Below, one piece after another: positions 1 to 8,230 of a stretch of DNA of 64,000 bases. Source of the stretch: Paenibacillus sp. FSL R5-0623 (lineage in GTDB: Bacteria > Bacillota > Bacilli > Paenibacillales > Paenibacillaceae). The first letter of the stretch is position 1. Each line of letters begins with the position of its first letter. The stretch spans positions 3,534,001-3,598,000 of the forward strand of contig NZ_CP150233.1 of assembly GCF_037974265.1 (NCBI RefSeq), given 5' to 3'. The position numbers were made by a program, and so were the translations under genes. The notes beneath the pieces are model-generated. The model made no database searches, had not been told where the DNA came from, and saw nothing but the letters and a program-made list of their open reading frames with translations.

Positions 1-1
1 A

Positions 2-1087
2 AGCGTCTCATTAGCCATGAATTCCGATGTTGCTGTACTGTTTGTTGGCCAACCGGAATATGCGGAATCGGAGATGCATGATTTGCAAGGCATTGATCTT
101 CCCGAGCATCAAGTGAAATTGATTCTCGCGGTGGCCGCAGTTCAACCCAAGTGTATTGTCGTAACGAGCAGCGGTTCCGCACTGGCGATGCGTCCATGGG
201 TACAGCATGTACCTGGTGTGATTCATTCCTGGTTGTCGGGTCAGGGCATGGGTAAAGTGATTGCAGGTGTATTATTCGGACAGACAAATCCTTCGGGCAA
301 ACTGTCTGAGACATTCCCTGTCAAACTGTCGGACAACCCTTCACATATGCGAATTCGCGGAGAGAACGGCAAGCTGTATTATCGCGAAGGCCTGTTCGTG
401 GGTTATCGGTATTATGACCGGAAAGAACTGGCACCTCAATTCCCGTTTGGACACGGATTGTCTTATACATCGTTTTCCTATACGGATCTGGAAGTGGAAC
501 AGACCCATACCGGTGTTACGGTGTCCTTCCAATTGAAAAATACCGGAAAGCGCAAGGGGAAAGAAGTTGTTCAATTGTATGTTCACGATGAAGAGTGCAC
601 ATGGACCCGACCAGAGAAAGAATTGAAAGCTTTTGCCAAAGTTGAACTGGAGCCGGGTGAAAAACGCAAGGTTACTTTTGAACTGGAAGAGAGAGATTTC
701 TCATACTACAACACCAAGTATAACCGTTGGGTGGCTGAGACCGGTTTTTTCCAAATTTCACTTGGCAGCTCGTCCAAAGATATCCGAATTACGGAACGTT
801 TGCATTGTGACTTTGGTAAGGAAGAAATCACGTTCCACAAATTCAGTCTGCTCAGTGAGTGGATGAGTGATCCTGTAGCGAAAAAGGAATTGGAGCATTG
901 CCTGAATGAAATGAACGAGCACGTTACGGACAAGGTATATCTAAACGAGGAGTTTGTGGGATTCTGGGCAGATTTCCCGATGATCAAAGTATTCCAAATG
1001 TTCGGTCAACAATGGATGAATGAACGTTCACCTGATGAAATTATTAATGAACTTATCGCCAAGGTTAACCAGGCACGTAATAAATAG
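2..1087 (+). CDS. Glycoside hydrolase family 3, C-terminal part (truncated by window edge)
   Basis: This is the C-terminal part of a family 3 glycosidase, a class that removes glucose or xylose from the non-reducing ends of oligosaccharides. The frame is open to the left edge, so the N-terminal TIM barrel with the catalytic Asp lies outside the window. The 361 visible residues start in the second alpha/beta domain (DVAVLFVG, GQGMGKVIAGVLFG, NPSGKLSETFP), pass through FPFGHGLSYT, and enter a fibronectin III-like domain at about 160-240 (KGKEVVQLYV, PEKELKAF). A tail of roughly 100 residues follows. It fits a saccharolytic lifestyle, but the exact sugar specificity cannot be read from this part. 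A terminator follows closely, so it is the last gene of its transcript. Confidence 0.9.
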   Translation, partial: SVSLAMNSDVAVLFVGQPEYAESEMHDLQGIDLPEHQVKLILAVAAVQPKCIVVTSSGSALAMRPWVQHVPGVIHSWLSGQGMGKVIAGVLFGQTNPSGKLSETFPVKLSDNPSHMRIRGENGKLYYREGLFVGYRYYDRKELAPQFPFGHGLSYTSFSYTDLEVEQTHTGVTVSFQLKNTGKRKGKEVVQLYVHDEECTWTRPEKELKAFAKVELEPGEKRKVTFELEERDFSYYNTKYNRWVAETGFFQISLGSSSKDIRITERLHCDFGKEEITFHKFSLLSEWMSDPVAKKELEHCLNEMNEHVTDKVYLNEEFVGFWADFPMIKVFQMFGQQWMNERSPDEIINELIAKVNQARNK

Positions 1088-1101
1088 TTAAGTAAAAGAG
1101 G

Positions 1102-1147
1102 AACCAAGTTCGATCCTAAACAAAGGACATGAACTTGGTTTATTTTT
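1102..1147 (+). terminator. Rho-independent terminator after the GH3 gene
   Basis: A perfect 10-bp stem (AACCAAGTTC at 1102-1111 with GAACTTGGTT at 1131-1140) closes a 19-nt loop and runs into TATTTTTAT. It begins 15 bp past the GH3 stop. Confidence 0.8.
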
Positions 1148-1161
1148 ATCCATCAGATGAA

Positions 1162-1211
1162 TGATATTGATTATTGTTCTCATTTACACCCTTCGACATT
1201 TACTGTATACT
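1162..1211 (+). promoter_or_regulatory. Sigma-A promoter with adjacent Fur-like box
   Basis: TTTACA at 1183-1188 and TATACT at 1206-1211 are 17 bp apart. Just upstream, 1162-1176 matches the 7-1-7 Fur consensus TGATAATNATTATCA at 11 of 14 defined positions. This suggests iron-dependent repression of the binding lipoprotein gene that follows. The Fur assignment is an inference from sequence match. Confidence 0.55.
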
Positions 1212-1276
1212 GACAATAGTTAATTTACATATGGGTCTAAAAGACAAGAGAGAATTAAAAGGGAGAGATTACTTAC

Positions 1277-2359
1277 ATGTTGGTATCCGTTAAAAAAGGG
1301 ATGTTTCTTTGCTTAATTACTGCAATGATTCTGGTGCTCGCAGCGTGTTCAAGCAACAATGGTGGAAGCAAAGATGCAAATGGCAGCTCACAGCAAGCTG
1401 CGGAGAGCAGCGCCACGAATGCAGCAACAAATGGGAAACAAACCGAAGCAGACGCTTCAGCACCTGCTGAAACAACTTACCCGATAACCGTTTCAAATTA
1501 TACAACAGAGAACGGCACATGGGTGAAGAAGGATCAAACGTTTGACAAAGCACCTGAACGAGTAGTTGCCAATACCCAAGGTGCAGCCGAGCTGATGATT
1601 CGCCTTGGTTTGACAGACAAACTTGTAGGTGTAGCTGCGTTGTTTGGTAGTGTACCTGAAGATATTGCTGACGAATTTAAACAAGTTCCTGTGCTTGCTG
1701 AAGGCTATGTAGGTAAGGAAGTGACAATAGGCGCTACGCCTGACCTGGTTGTAGGGCGTGGTGGATTGTTTGAGGATGCGGACTGGGGTGTTGGTACAGT
1801 AAGCAGCTTGAATGATATGGGGATTAAAACGTATGTACAAAGCACCAGTGTTCCTGATGCATCGTTAGATAGTCTGTATCAGGATATTACTGAATTAGGT
1901 GAGATATTCAACGTACAAGCTAATGCAGCGGCATATATTGAGACGCTTAAAGCACGTGAGAATGCCTTGTCGGCCCGAGCTAGCGCTGAAACGATCAACT
2001 ATGCATCATTTTCGGATAATGGTGATGGAACCATTGGAATCTACAACGGAAATGGTGATACGTTTATTGAAAATGCAATGTCATTAATCAATATGCATAA
2101 TATGCTGATTAATGAAACTGGCACACTCAGCCTGGAGAAGTTAATCGAGATTAATCCGGATGCAATGATTATTTCGAGGTATGCAGGTGGTATTGATCCT
2201 GAGCAGACGATTGAAAAGCTGCTTGCCAACAAACAGGTACAAAACATTAACGCAGTTAAAAACAAAAAAATCTACATTATTGATTTCAATAACTTCTGGG
2301 GTTACGGGGATTCCATCTTCACAGGTGTTGAAGGACTCGCTGATGATCTCGGGTTGTAA
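1277..2359 (+). CDS. Iron-siderophore ABC transporter substrate-binding lipoprotein
   Basis: This predicted lipoprotein captures an iron-siderophore-type ligand outside the membrane and delivers it to a permease. The signal peptide ends in a lipobox (LAAC, Cys24), followed by a low-complexity Ser/Ala/Asn linker to about residue 70. The two-lobed periplasmic-binding fold of the FepB/FhuD type follows (DKAPERVVANTQGAAELMI, GATPDLVVGRGG, EINPDAMIISRYAGG, NKKIYIIDF). At 360 residues it is slightly longer than usual because of the linker. No permease or ATPase gene is adjacent, so it must use partners encoded elsewhere. GGGAGAG at 1261 supports the ATG. The Fur-like box upstream supports an iron role; the exact siderophore is unknown. 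Confidence 0.85.
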   Translation: MLVSVKKGMFLCLITAMILVLAACSSNNGGSKDANGSSQQAAESSATNAATNGKQTEADASAPAETTYPITVSNYTTENGTWVKKDQTFDKAPERVVANTQGAAELMIRLGLTDKLVGVAALFGSVPEDIADEFKQVPVLAEGYVGKEVTIGATPDLVVGRGGLFEDADWGVGTVSSLNDMGIKTYVQSTSVPDASLDSLYQDITELGEIFNVQANAAAYIETLKARENALSARASAETINYASFSDNGDGTIGIYNGNGDTFIENAMSLINMHNMLINETGTLSLEKLIEINPDAMIISRYAGGIDPEQTIEKLLANKQVQNINAVKNKKIYIIDFNNFWGYGDSIFTGVEGLADDLGL

Positions 2360-2390
2360 TGAAGCTAAGAACAAAAACATAGTACCATTA

Positions 2391-2417
2391 AAAGTCGCTA
2401 TTTTAGCGGCTTTTTTT
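2391..2417 (+). terminator. Rho-independent terminator (AGTCGCT/AGCGGCT family)
   Basis: The stem AAAGTCGCTA / TAGCGGCTTT has a 3-nt loop and ends in a run of seven T. Three more close copies of this hairpin occur at 39346, 40757 and 51213. Confidence 0.85.
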
Positions 2418-2506
2418 GTTATCAGGGACCAAATTCTTGTTTCAAGCTGTTCCGGGTCAGCCTGAATGATAGCGAGAATGGAGTGAACACTCTATTTTAA
2501 TACGAC

Positions 2507-2552
2507 TTGACTTGTGAATATATTATCGATATAGTGTGAATCAGTTCACACT
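2507..2552 (+). promoter_or_regulatory. Promoter with TetR-type palindromic operator
   Basis: TTGACT (2507-2512) and TATAGT (2530-2535) are 17 bp apart. A perfect inverted repeat, AGTGTGAA-N4-TTCACACT, occupies 2533-2552 and overlaps the end of the -10. A lesser inverted repeat, GAGTG-AA-CACTC, lies at 2481-2492. The geometry fits autorepression by the TetR protein encoded directly downstream. Confidence 0.7.
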
Positions 2553-2571
2553 TCAAATTAAGGAGTAATCT

Positions 2572-3231
2572 ATGCCAAAAAATACTTTCTTTCGTTTAGA
2601 CGAAACAAGGCGTGAGGAAATATCGAATAGCGCTATGCATCTTTTTGTTGATAATCTTTACGAGGATATAACTATGAAGATGGTTTTGGATAGTTTGTCC
2701 ATGCATCCCGGAACATTTTATCGGTATTTTGAAGACAAAGATGACCTTTATTGTCACTTAATACGTAATGTGACCCAGAAAAGAGCTGCATATTTTAATA
2801 ACAGTAATGAAGATTCCCTTTACAGCTATTTCCTTACTGGCTTATTTGGTAACGTTAATGGCATGATGACCGAGCCACTGAATGAGTTGGAAATCAAACT
2901 GACTAAAACATTTTCATATATTCCTGAGGACATTTTGCTGAAAGTATACGTGAATGTGTTAAAGGGCGAGTCATTCCCCATGATCAAGGACATTTTACGC
3001 CGAATGAGGGTTGATGGATATCTCCGACCGGATGTTGACGACGACCTGATTTCTTTTATGTTTGAGTCAATGCAGCTTAATTTAATCTTGTTTTTTAGGG
3101 AATTCGATATTAAGGACTCTAAGCTGCAACATAAGATCAGCAAATACTTTGCTGAATTTATGGGCCATGGGCTGCTTGAAGATCATAAATATTCTGAAGT
3201 GGTTAGCGATCTCAAGGGGGAAAGAAAATGA
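2572..3231 (+). CDS. TetR/AcrR family transcriptional regulator
   Basis: This 219-residue protein is a probable ligand-responsive repressor. The N-terminal helix-turn-helix (about 10-58) shows the family pattern, including ITMKMVLDSLSMHPGTFYRYF followed by EDKDDLY; the C-terminal helical ligand domain is not recognisable as a specific subfamily. AAGGAG at 2560 precedes the ATG. It overlaps the following hydrolase gene by 4 bp (ATGA), so the two are translationally coupled. The palindrome at 2533-2552 in its own promoter is the likely operator. The inducer may be a substrate or product of the hydrolase, which is inference. Confidence 0.88.
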   Translation: MPKNTFFRLDETRREEISNSAMHLFVDNLYEDITMKMVLDSLSMHPGTFYRYFEDKDDLYCHLIRNVTQKRAAYFNNSNEDSLYSYFLTGLFGNVNGMMTEPLNELEIKLTKTFSYIPEDILLKVYVNVLKGESFPMIKDILRRMRVDGYLRPDVDDDLISFMFESMQLNLILFFREFDIKDSKLQHKISKYFAEFMGHGLLEDHKYSEVVSDLKGERK

Positions 3232-4364
3232 AAACCTATGACGTATTTCCAGAACCAATTGGCGCCTATACTGTCGGTCGAACCCAGATGGATTTTGAGT
3301 ACGCGGCATCAGATGACTCCAAAAGAGAACTGACCGCTTTTGTGTATTATCCGTCCGACAGTAGCGAAGGTAAGACTACATCAACGTACATGTTTCCTGA
3401 AGTCTACGAGATGTTTAATGAGCAGCCACTTGTCACTGCGTTGAAGGATGTTTTCTCTATAGATATCAAGACCCAGTGTTATGACGACCTTGCTCTCTCC
3501 GGGAAGCAAAAGCGCTATCCAGTGTTATTCTATGTTTGCGGCGGGGGCGGTTCTCCAGAATGGGGTACAGTGCTCTGTACAGACTTGGCAAGCATGGGGT
3601 ATGTTGTGGTAAGCATCGGCCATCAGAATAGCACGATGTATAAACGTAAAGATGGACGCCTGTTTAATGTGTCAAGGGACTTTTCGGATGTCATTACAGG
3701 CTTTGGTGAAAATCCGGAGATGCTGGCGTTGGCTGGTAAGATGGAGATGCAGCCTGACGATGAAACTGCCATTGAGATGTGCCGTAAGGTGCTTGCACTG
3801 CCGATCCTTTCCAAGTTAACAGAGTATAGTGAATCACAGGCAGAAGATGTAAGGTATGTAGCCGATTATCTTTACAAACTGGACTCGGGAGAGCTGAATT
3901 CCATCTTTAAGGGCAGACTGTTGCTTGACGTCGGCATGGGTATAGTCGGACATTCTTATGGAGGGCCTACCACGGCGATGGTTTGCCGGGATGACGACCG
4001 GTTCGCCTGCGGGATTGGCTTAGATAGTGGTGCGTTTGGACTTCTTGACAGCGATCTTAAGAAACCCTTCTTGTTACTGTTTTGTGAACCTAACTATAAT
4101 ATGAATGCGATTATTGGCGCTAACAATAGCATGGAAACCTATTATTACTCAGTTGATCGTGTTGCACATTTGGATTACTGTGACATCGTGTTTACCAGTG
4201 TTAATGAGGAACACAGAGGCGAACGGGATGCTATGGAGATGCGAAATCTTATTACAGACTATGCGAAGAACTTTTTTGATCATTACATACTGCAGAAGGC
4301 AGCAAGTGTGGAAAGCCTGGCATACGATGGTGTGGAATTGATCAGGAAGACCAGCAACAAGTGA
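3228..4364 (+). CDS. Alpha/beta hydrolase, PAF-acetylhydrolase-like
   Basis: This 378-residue soluble alpha/beta hydrolase has no obvious signal peptide. The nucleophile elbow GHSYGG places the catalytic Ser at 243. An oxyanion-hole-like stretch (YVCGGGGSPEWGT) precedes it at about 104-117, and GIGLDSGAFG follows at about 261-270 as a probable acid region. The layout resembles platelet-activating-factor acetylhydrolase or dienelactone-hydrolase relatives, so an ester or small acyl substrate is likely. The start codon lies inside the tetR stop (ATGA), so the gene is expressed with its regulator. A detoxification or lipid-processing role is inferred only. Confidence 0.78.
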   Translation: MKTYDVFPEPIGAYTVGRTQMDFEYAASDDSKRELTAFVYYPSDSSEGKTTSTYMFPEVYEMFNEQPLVTALKDVFSIDIKTQCYDDLALSGKQKRYPVLFYVCGGGGSPEWGTVLCTDLASMGYVVVSIGHQNSTMYKRKDGRLFNVSRDFSDVITGFGENPEMLALAGKMEMQPDDETAIEMCRKVLALPILSKLTEYSESQAEDVRYVADYLYKLDSGELNSIFKGRLLLDVGMGIVGHSYGGPTTAMVCRDDDRFACGIGLDSGAFGLLDSDLKKPFLLLFCEPNYNMNAIIGANNSMETYYYSVDRVAHLDYCDIVFTSVNEEHRGERDAMEMRNLITDYAKNFFDHYILQKAASVESLAYDGVELIRKTSNK

Positions 4365-4419
4365 CATAACCGAGAGACTGTTGATAAATGCATGTCAAAG
4401 AGCTAGCCGTACAGACGCA

Positions 4420-4453
4420 GAGCCGATAACCCCTATTACGCGGTTATCGGCTC
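4420..4453. terminator. Strong hairpin between convergent genes
   Basis: A perfect 12-bp stem (GAGCCGATAACC / GGTTATCGGCTC) has a 10-nt loop. It sits between the convergent hydrolase and cupin genes, where a bidirectional terminator is expected. Neither side has a good T-run, so termination efficiency is uncertain. Confidence 0.55.
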
Positions 4454-4495
4454 TCTGATATTGCAAATTGACATCCTGGTACCAATAACTGACGC

Positions 4496-4834
4496 TTATT
4501 CAGTCTTAGTCCCGCCAATGTTTACTTCGCCTCCAGGCTCCATTAACATGATATGACATTCCTTTTCAGCGGAAGGCTTGATCTCGACTCCTTTAGGCAC
4601 AATATACATCTCACCCTTGGAAATCTTCACTTGTCCATCACGAAAATCAATTACCATTTCTCCTTCGAGCACAAAAAATAACTTATCAGTCTCCTCATGA
4701 ACATGCCACTCAAAATCTCCAGCAATCTTAACGATCTTAAATTGATAGTCATTCATTTCACCAATGAGTTTCGGAGACCAAAGATCGTTTAATTTCGAAA
4801 ATTCCTCATTCAATTGAATAGCTTGATAGTGCAT
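4496..4834 (-). CDS. Small cupin-domain protein
   Basis: This 112-residue single-domain cupin has the classic first motif (FEWHVHEETDKLFFVLEGE) with two His and a Glu that could bind a metal, then the second half DFRDGQVKISKGEMYIVPKG. Such proteins act as small dioxygenases, isomerases or sugar-binding sensors; this one cannot be assigned further. Two in-frame ATGs exist. The second (4834) lies 7 nt from AGGAGG, while the first (4840) is only 1 nt away, so 4834 is taken as the start. It stands alone between the convergent hydrolase and the AraC gene on the same strand. Confidence 0.82.
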   Translation of the reverse strand: MHYQAIQLNEEFSKLNDLWSPKLIGEMNDYQFKIVKIAGDFEWHVHEETDKLFFVLEGEMVIDFRDGQVKISKGEMYIVPKGVEIKPSAEKECHIMLMEPGGEVNIGGTKTE

Positions 4835-4912
4835 CGTCATTCCTCCTGTGTATTAATCCTATATGTTCAGTATACTGATAAAGCTTTGGTATAACATGGA
4901 TGCCTATTGAAA

Positions 4913-5740
4913 TCAGGATGGATTATTGATGAACTTCAGACGATACTCCGTAGGAGAGATACCACATTGTTTCTTAAACACTCTGCTAAAATAAAAGGGG
5001 TCAGCAATGCCAACGCTCTCAGCAATCTGTTGTACAGATACATCACTTGCCAATAACATTTGCTGTGCCATGTTTATACGATATTTCAATACATATTCTG
5101 CTGGACCCATACCTGCATGTCTTCTAAACACATAGGAAAGTCGATTTCGATTAACATTATTTTGTTCTGCAAGCGATGCGACAGTCAGACTTTGATCATA
5201 GTATTCTTGTATATAGGTAGAGACCCGTTCGAATAAAACATCTGATTCACAACTATTCTGCCTATGATCAACACATATTAAGGTCTCATTCAGTACATCG
5301 CGAAACAGCATCTCGGTCTGAAACTTTGAAATACCTCCACACTGGTTATACACATGCCAAAGACGCGTGATTAATTCGATCAGACGTGGAGACTGACCTG
5401 TTGATAATTCAAAATGCTGATGGGAAAAGCTTGTCTCTTCGAGGTCCGAACTACATATCCGGTATAAAACGAGGATGTATTCCCAGTCCGTTCTATGAAA
5501 CACGGTTTGATCCAGTTTCATTTTCGCGCCCCCATGTACAACTTTTCCTGGTGAAAAGATATAGGGCGTACCATCAAATTGAAATTGTATTTTTCCTGTA
5601 AGAGGAAATACAAATCCAGGAAAAGAATCGGTATAATCAGCCTGGGGAACCCCTGGATTTCTAGCATATCGATATACTCCTTCTACTTGAAAAGGAATAT
5701 GTGCAAAATGTGCTGCTAACTGATTAACGTCTACTTTCAC
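4913..5740 (-). CDS. AraC family transcriptional regulator
   Basis: This 275-residue regulator has an N-terminal cupin-like sensing domain (about 20-150, including FPGFVFPLTGKIQFQFDGTPY) and a C-terminal pair of AraC helix-turn-helix motifs (about 165-270: VASLAEQNNVNRNRLSYVFRR and IADPFYFSRVFKKQCGISPTEY). Translation probably begins at GTG 5740, with GAGGT 6 nt upstream. A near-perfect Fur box lies between the -35 and -10 of its promoter, so it should be made under iron limitation and may activate an iron-uptake gene. Unlike Btr-type iron regulators it carries no fused binding-protein domain. The target is unknown. Confidence 0.88.
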   Translation of the reverse strand: MKVDVNQLAAHFAHIPFQVEGVYRYARNPGVPQADYTDSFPGFVFPLTGKIQFQFDGTPYIFSPGKVVHGGAKMKLDQTVFHRTDWEYILVLYRICSSDLEETSFSHQHFELSTGQSPRLIELITRLWHVYNQCGGISKFQTEMLFRDVLNETLICVDHRQNSCESDVLFERVSTYIQEYYDQSLTVASLAEQNNVNRNRLSYVFRRHAGMGPAEYVLKYRINMAQQMLLASDVSVQQIAESVGIADPFYFSRVFKKQCGISPTEYRLKFINNPS

Positions 5741-5806
5741 ATTACTACCTCATTTCAATCATGTTTACCGGTGATTCTGAGATAAATCGTTGTGCACCTT
5801 ACTCCA

Positions 5807-5835
5807 ACATTATTGATAACGATTATCACTGTCAA
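5807..5835 (-). promoter_or_regulatory. Fur-box-containing promoter of the AraC regulator
   Basis: Read on the minus strand, TTGACA (5835-5830) and TAATGT (5812-5807) are exactly 17 bp apart. The spacer holds TGATAACGATTATCA (plus strand 5814-5828), which matches the Fur consensus at all but one defined position. Fur bound here would occlude RNA polymerase. Confidence 0.75.
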
Positions 5836-5942
5836 CATATATAATGAAAAAGAAAGCTCTTTTTTACATATGGGCAATAGAATCCATCTTGTGTTAACAT
5901 GTGCACTAACTAATCCAATGGCTTGTTTGAGAAGGGGAACCC

Positions 5943-7400
5943 ATGTCAATTCGAATAAAAATGCTGCTGTCCTTCACGGGCATGCTTGTTATAAGTCTAC
6001 TGTTCATCCTGCTTACGGCAAGTCTGTATACGATTGCGGCTACAGGGGATCTACAAAGTTTCCGTGATATCTACAAGGTACATTATCAGGTCAACCCCCT
6101 GACTGAACAGGGAGAATCGATCTTTCAAGAGATGAAGTTTCTGGCCAAAAATGACCCGGACGACCTGCAGAACAAGGTTTTGCTGCGTGAATATGACATG
6201 AAGCTTCGAGCCGAGAAGTCGGGGCTCTACGTCAGACGGGAGAATAGCCAGATCTTCGAATCGCTGACTTTCAACCAGCCAGAACTGAAGCAAGCACTGC
6301 CTGCCTATGATCTTAACAATTATCAGATTCGGAGCACCTTCAATATTGGTGAGCGATTTTACGCGTATGCAAAATTTGATTTTCAATATTCGGATGGGGA
6401 ACGGGGGAGTATCTTTGTCATTCGTGAGAGAAGCCCCTTTGCGGAGCTTACTCGCAAGTTGCTGCCTGTGATGTCATTTCTGCTTATTGGTGTCCTCATC
6501 ATTGCAAATCTACTCTTGTTCCGCTGGATCACGCGCAGCTTCATTAAACCCTTGAATCAACTACGAAGTTCAGCCGAACATATTAAGGATGGCAATCTAT
6601 CCTTTAAACTTCAGCTAAACTCCAATGACGAGGTTGGTCAACTCAGCGAAGCGTTTGAGAGCATGCGGAATCAATTACAGCTCTCCTATGCATTACGAGA
6701 GCAGGACGAAGTGAATCGCAAAGAGCTCATCTCCAACATTTCGCATGATCTCCGTACGCCGATTACTAATATCAAAGGGTACATTGAGGGTATCCGTGAC
6801 GGCGTGGCTAATACTCCGGAGAAAATGGAGAGTTACGTTAATATCATTCATTCCAAAGCAGTTAGCATGGATAAGCTGGTGGATGAACTGTTTTTGTATT
6901 CTAAGCTCGACTTGAACCAAGAACCTTTCCTGTTCAAAACAGTTGATCTCGCTGATTTCCTTGAAGATAGCATTGAAGAGCTGAGATATGATCTGGAGGA
7001 CAAAGGCGTTGCCTTAGAGTGGAATAACCAGGTGTCTGGTCAAGCCATGGCTGCTGTGGATCCGGAGAAGTTAAAACGTACCGTTGTTAATGTGGTGGAT
7101 AACGCACTCAAATACATGGAAAATGAACATAAACGATTCGAGATTACACTTCAAGCGGATGAGAAATGGATTACGATGGGCTTTAAAGATAATGGCAGGG
7201 GAATACCTGAAGAGGCACTGCCTTATATATTTGAACGCTTCTATCGTGCAGAACAATCCCGCAATTCCTCAACGGGCGGAAGTGGACTTGGACTGGCAAT
7301 TGCCCGCCAAATCATTGATGGACATGGGGGCTTCATCTGGGCTGAAAGCCAGCCCAATGATGGCACGAGTATATATATCAAACTGAAACGGCTGAATTAA
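5943..7400 (+). CDS. Sensor histidine kinase (OmpR/PhoR-type system)
   Basis: This 485-residue membrane sensor has two transmembrane segments (about 7-30 and 172-197) flanking an extracellular domain of roughly 140 residues. A HAMP linker (about 198-250) comes next, then a HisKA domain with the phosphorylated His268 in SNISHDLRTPITNIKGY. The ATPase domain contains DNALKYMEN, DNGRGIPEEALPYIFERFY and GGSGLGLAIARQIIDGHGG, so all catalytic boxes are present. The response regulator starts 18 bp downstream, forming one operon. The stimulus is unknown; the SLH and ankyrin genes just after the pair are possible targets. Confidence 0.92.
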   Translation: MSIRIKMLLSFTGMLVISLLFILLTASLYTIAATGDLQSFRDIYKVHYQVNPLTEQGESIFQEMKFLAKNDPDDLQNKVLLREYDMKLRAEKSGLYVRRENSQIFESLTFNQPELKQALPAYDLNNYQIRSTFNIGERFYAYAKFDFQYSDGERGSIFVIRERSPFAELTRKLLPVMSFLLIGVLIIANLLLFRWITRSFIKPLNQLRSSAEHIKDGNLSFKLQLNSNDEVGQLSEAFESMRNQLQLSYALREQDEVNRKELISNISHDLRTPITNIKGYIEGIRDGVANTPEKMESYVNIIHSKAVSMDKLVDELFLYSKLDLNQEPFLFKTVDLADFLEDSIEELRYDLEDKGVALEWNNQVSGQAMAAVDPEKLKRTVVNVVDNALKYMENEHKRFEITLQADEKWITMGFKDNGRGIPEEALPYIFERFYRAEQSRNSSTGGSGLGLAIARQIIDGHGGFIWAESQPNDGTSIYIKLKRLN

Positions 7401-7418
7401 AAGAGGGATTAATAAGTA

Positions 7419-8111
7419 ATGGCAAACATTTTGATCATTGAAGATGAAACAACGATTGCGGAACTGGAACGGGATTATTTTGAGCTCAACGGATTTTCCG
7501 TGGATCTCTGCCATACTGGAGATGAAGGTCTGAAGCAGGCATTGGAAGGGGACTATAATCTGATCATTGTTGATCTGATGCTTCCGGGACTGGACGGCTT
7601 CGAATGTTGCAGGCGCATTCGCGAGGTAAAAGAGGTCCCCATCCTTGTCGTTTCCGCGAAAAAGGAAGAAATCGATAAGATCAGGACATTTAATCTGGGA
7701 GTGGATGACTTTATTACAAAACCGTTCAGCCCAAGTGAATTGGTTGCACGAGCAAAGGCTCATTTGACCCGATATGAGAGACTACTTGGCAAAAACAAAC
7801 CAGCTAAGCAGGATGAAATCCACATTCGAGGGCTTCACATTGACAAAGGATCACGCCGCGTTTTTGTTAATGGAGAAGAGGTGGCGATTACAACCAAGGA
7901 ATTCGAGTTACTTGTATTTCTTGCGAGTCATCCCAATCGTGTATTCAGCAAATCTGATCTGTTCGAGCGGATCTGGGGCATGGATTCCACCGGAGACATT
8001 GCAACGGTAACCGTCCATATTCGCAAACTGCGTGGGAAGCTGGAGACAGACCCCAAAAATCCGGAGTATATTGAGACCGTCTGGGGCGCAGGCTACCGGT
8101 TTACTGCATAA
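7419..8111 (+). CDS. Response regulator, OmpR/PhoB family
   Basis: This 230-residue cytoplasmic DNA-binding protein pairs with the kinase immediately upstream. The receiver domain (1-120) has the acidic pair in IIEDE, the phospho-acceptor Asp52 in IIVDLMLPGLDG and the switch Lys in DFITKPFSPSELVARAKAHL. The winged-helix effector domain (about 135-228) ends in TVTVHIRKLRGKLETDP and VWGAGYRFTA, typical of the OmpR subfamily. The regulated genes cannot be determined from sequence. No terminator is evident before the SLH gene 119 bp away, so read-through into it is possible. Confidence 0.93.
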   Translation: MANILIIEDETTIAELERDYFELNGFSVDLCHTGDEGLKQALEGDYNLIIVDLMLPGLDGFECCRRIREVKEVPILVVSAKKEEIDKIRTFNLGVDDFITKPFSPSELVARAKAHLTRYERLLGKNKPAKQDEIHIRGLHIDKGSRRVFVNGEEVAITTKEFELLVFLASHPNRVFSKSDLFERIWGMDSTGDIATVTVHIRKLRGKLETDPKNPEYIETVWGAGYRFTA

Positions 8112-8177
8112 GTTTCGTGAAAATTTAGAGCCAGTTTATATTTTGTTAATAACTTTGTCCTTGGGAGTTTCTTTTTG

Positions 8178-8221
8178 TCCTCTATTCTATAGATACAGGC
8201 AACTACAACCTATAGAGGAGG
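8178..8221 (+). promoter_or_regulatory. Possible hairpin sequestering the SLH gene's ribosome binding site
   Basis: TCCTCTAT (8178-8185) is perfectly complementary to ATAGAGGA (8212-8219), which contains part of the AGGAGG Shine-Dalgarno for the ATG at 8231. A weak promoter candidate, TTGGGA-N16-TATTCT (8161-8188), would start transcription inside the left arm, so the hairpin would form only in transcripts from further upstream. Confidence 0.35.
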
Positions 8222-8230
8222 AATTCAACT

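Noticed and set aside
5840..5845. TATAAT as the -10 of the histidine kinase gene at 5943
   Set aside because: No acceptable -35 lies 16-18 bp upstream, and the nearby TTGACA fits the opposite strand promoter instead.
7269..7763. Minus-strand frame of 164 codons across the kinase/regulator junction
   Set aside because: It overlaps the conserved ATPase and receiver motifs on the plus strand and has no ribosome site or family features.
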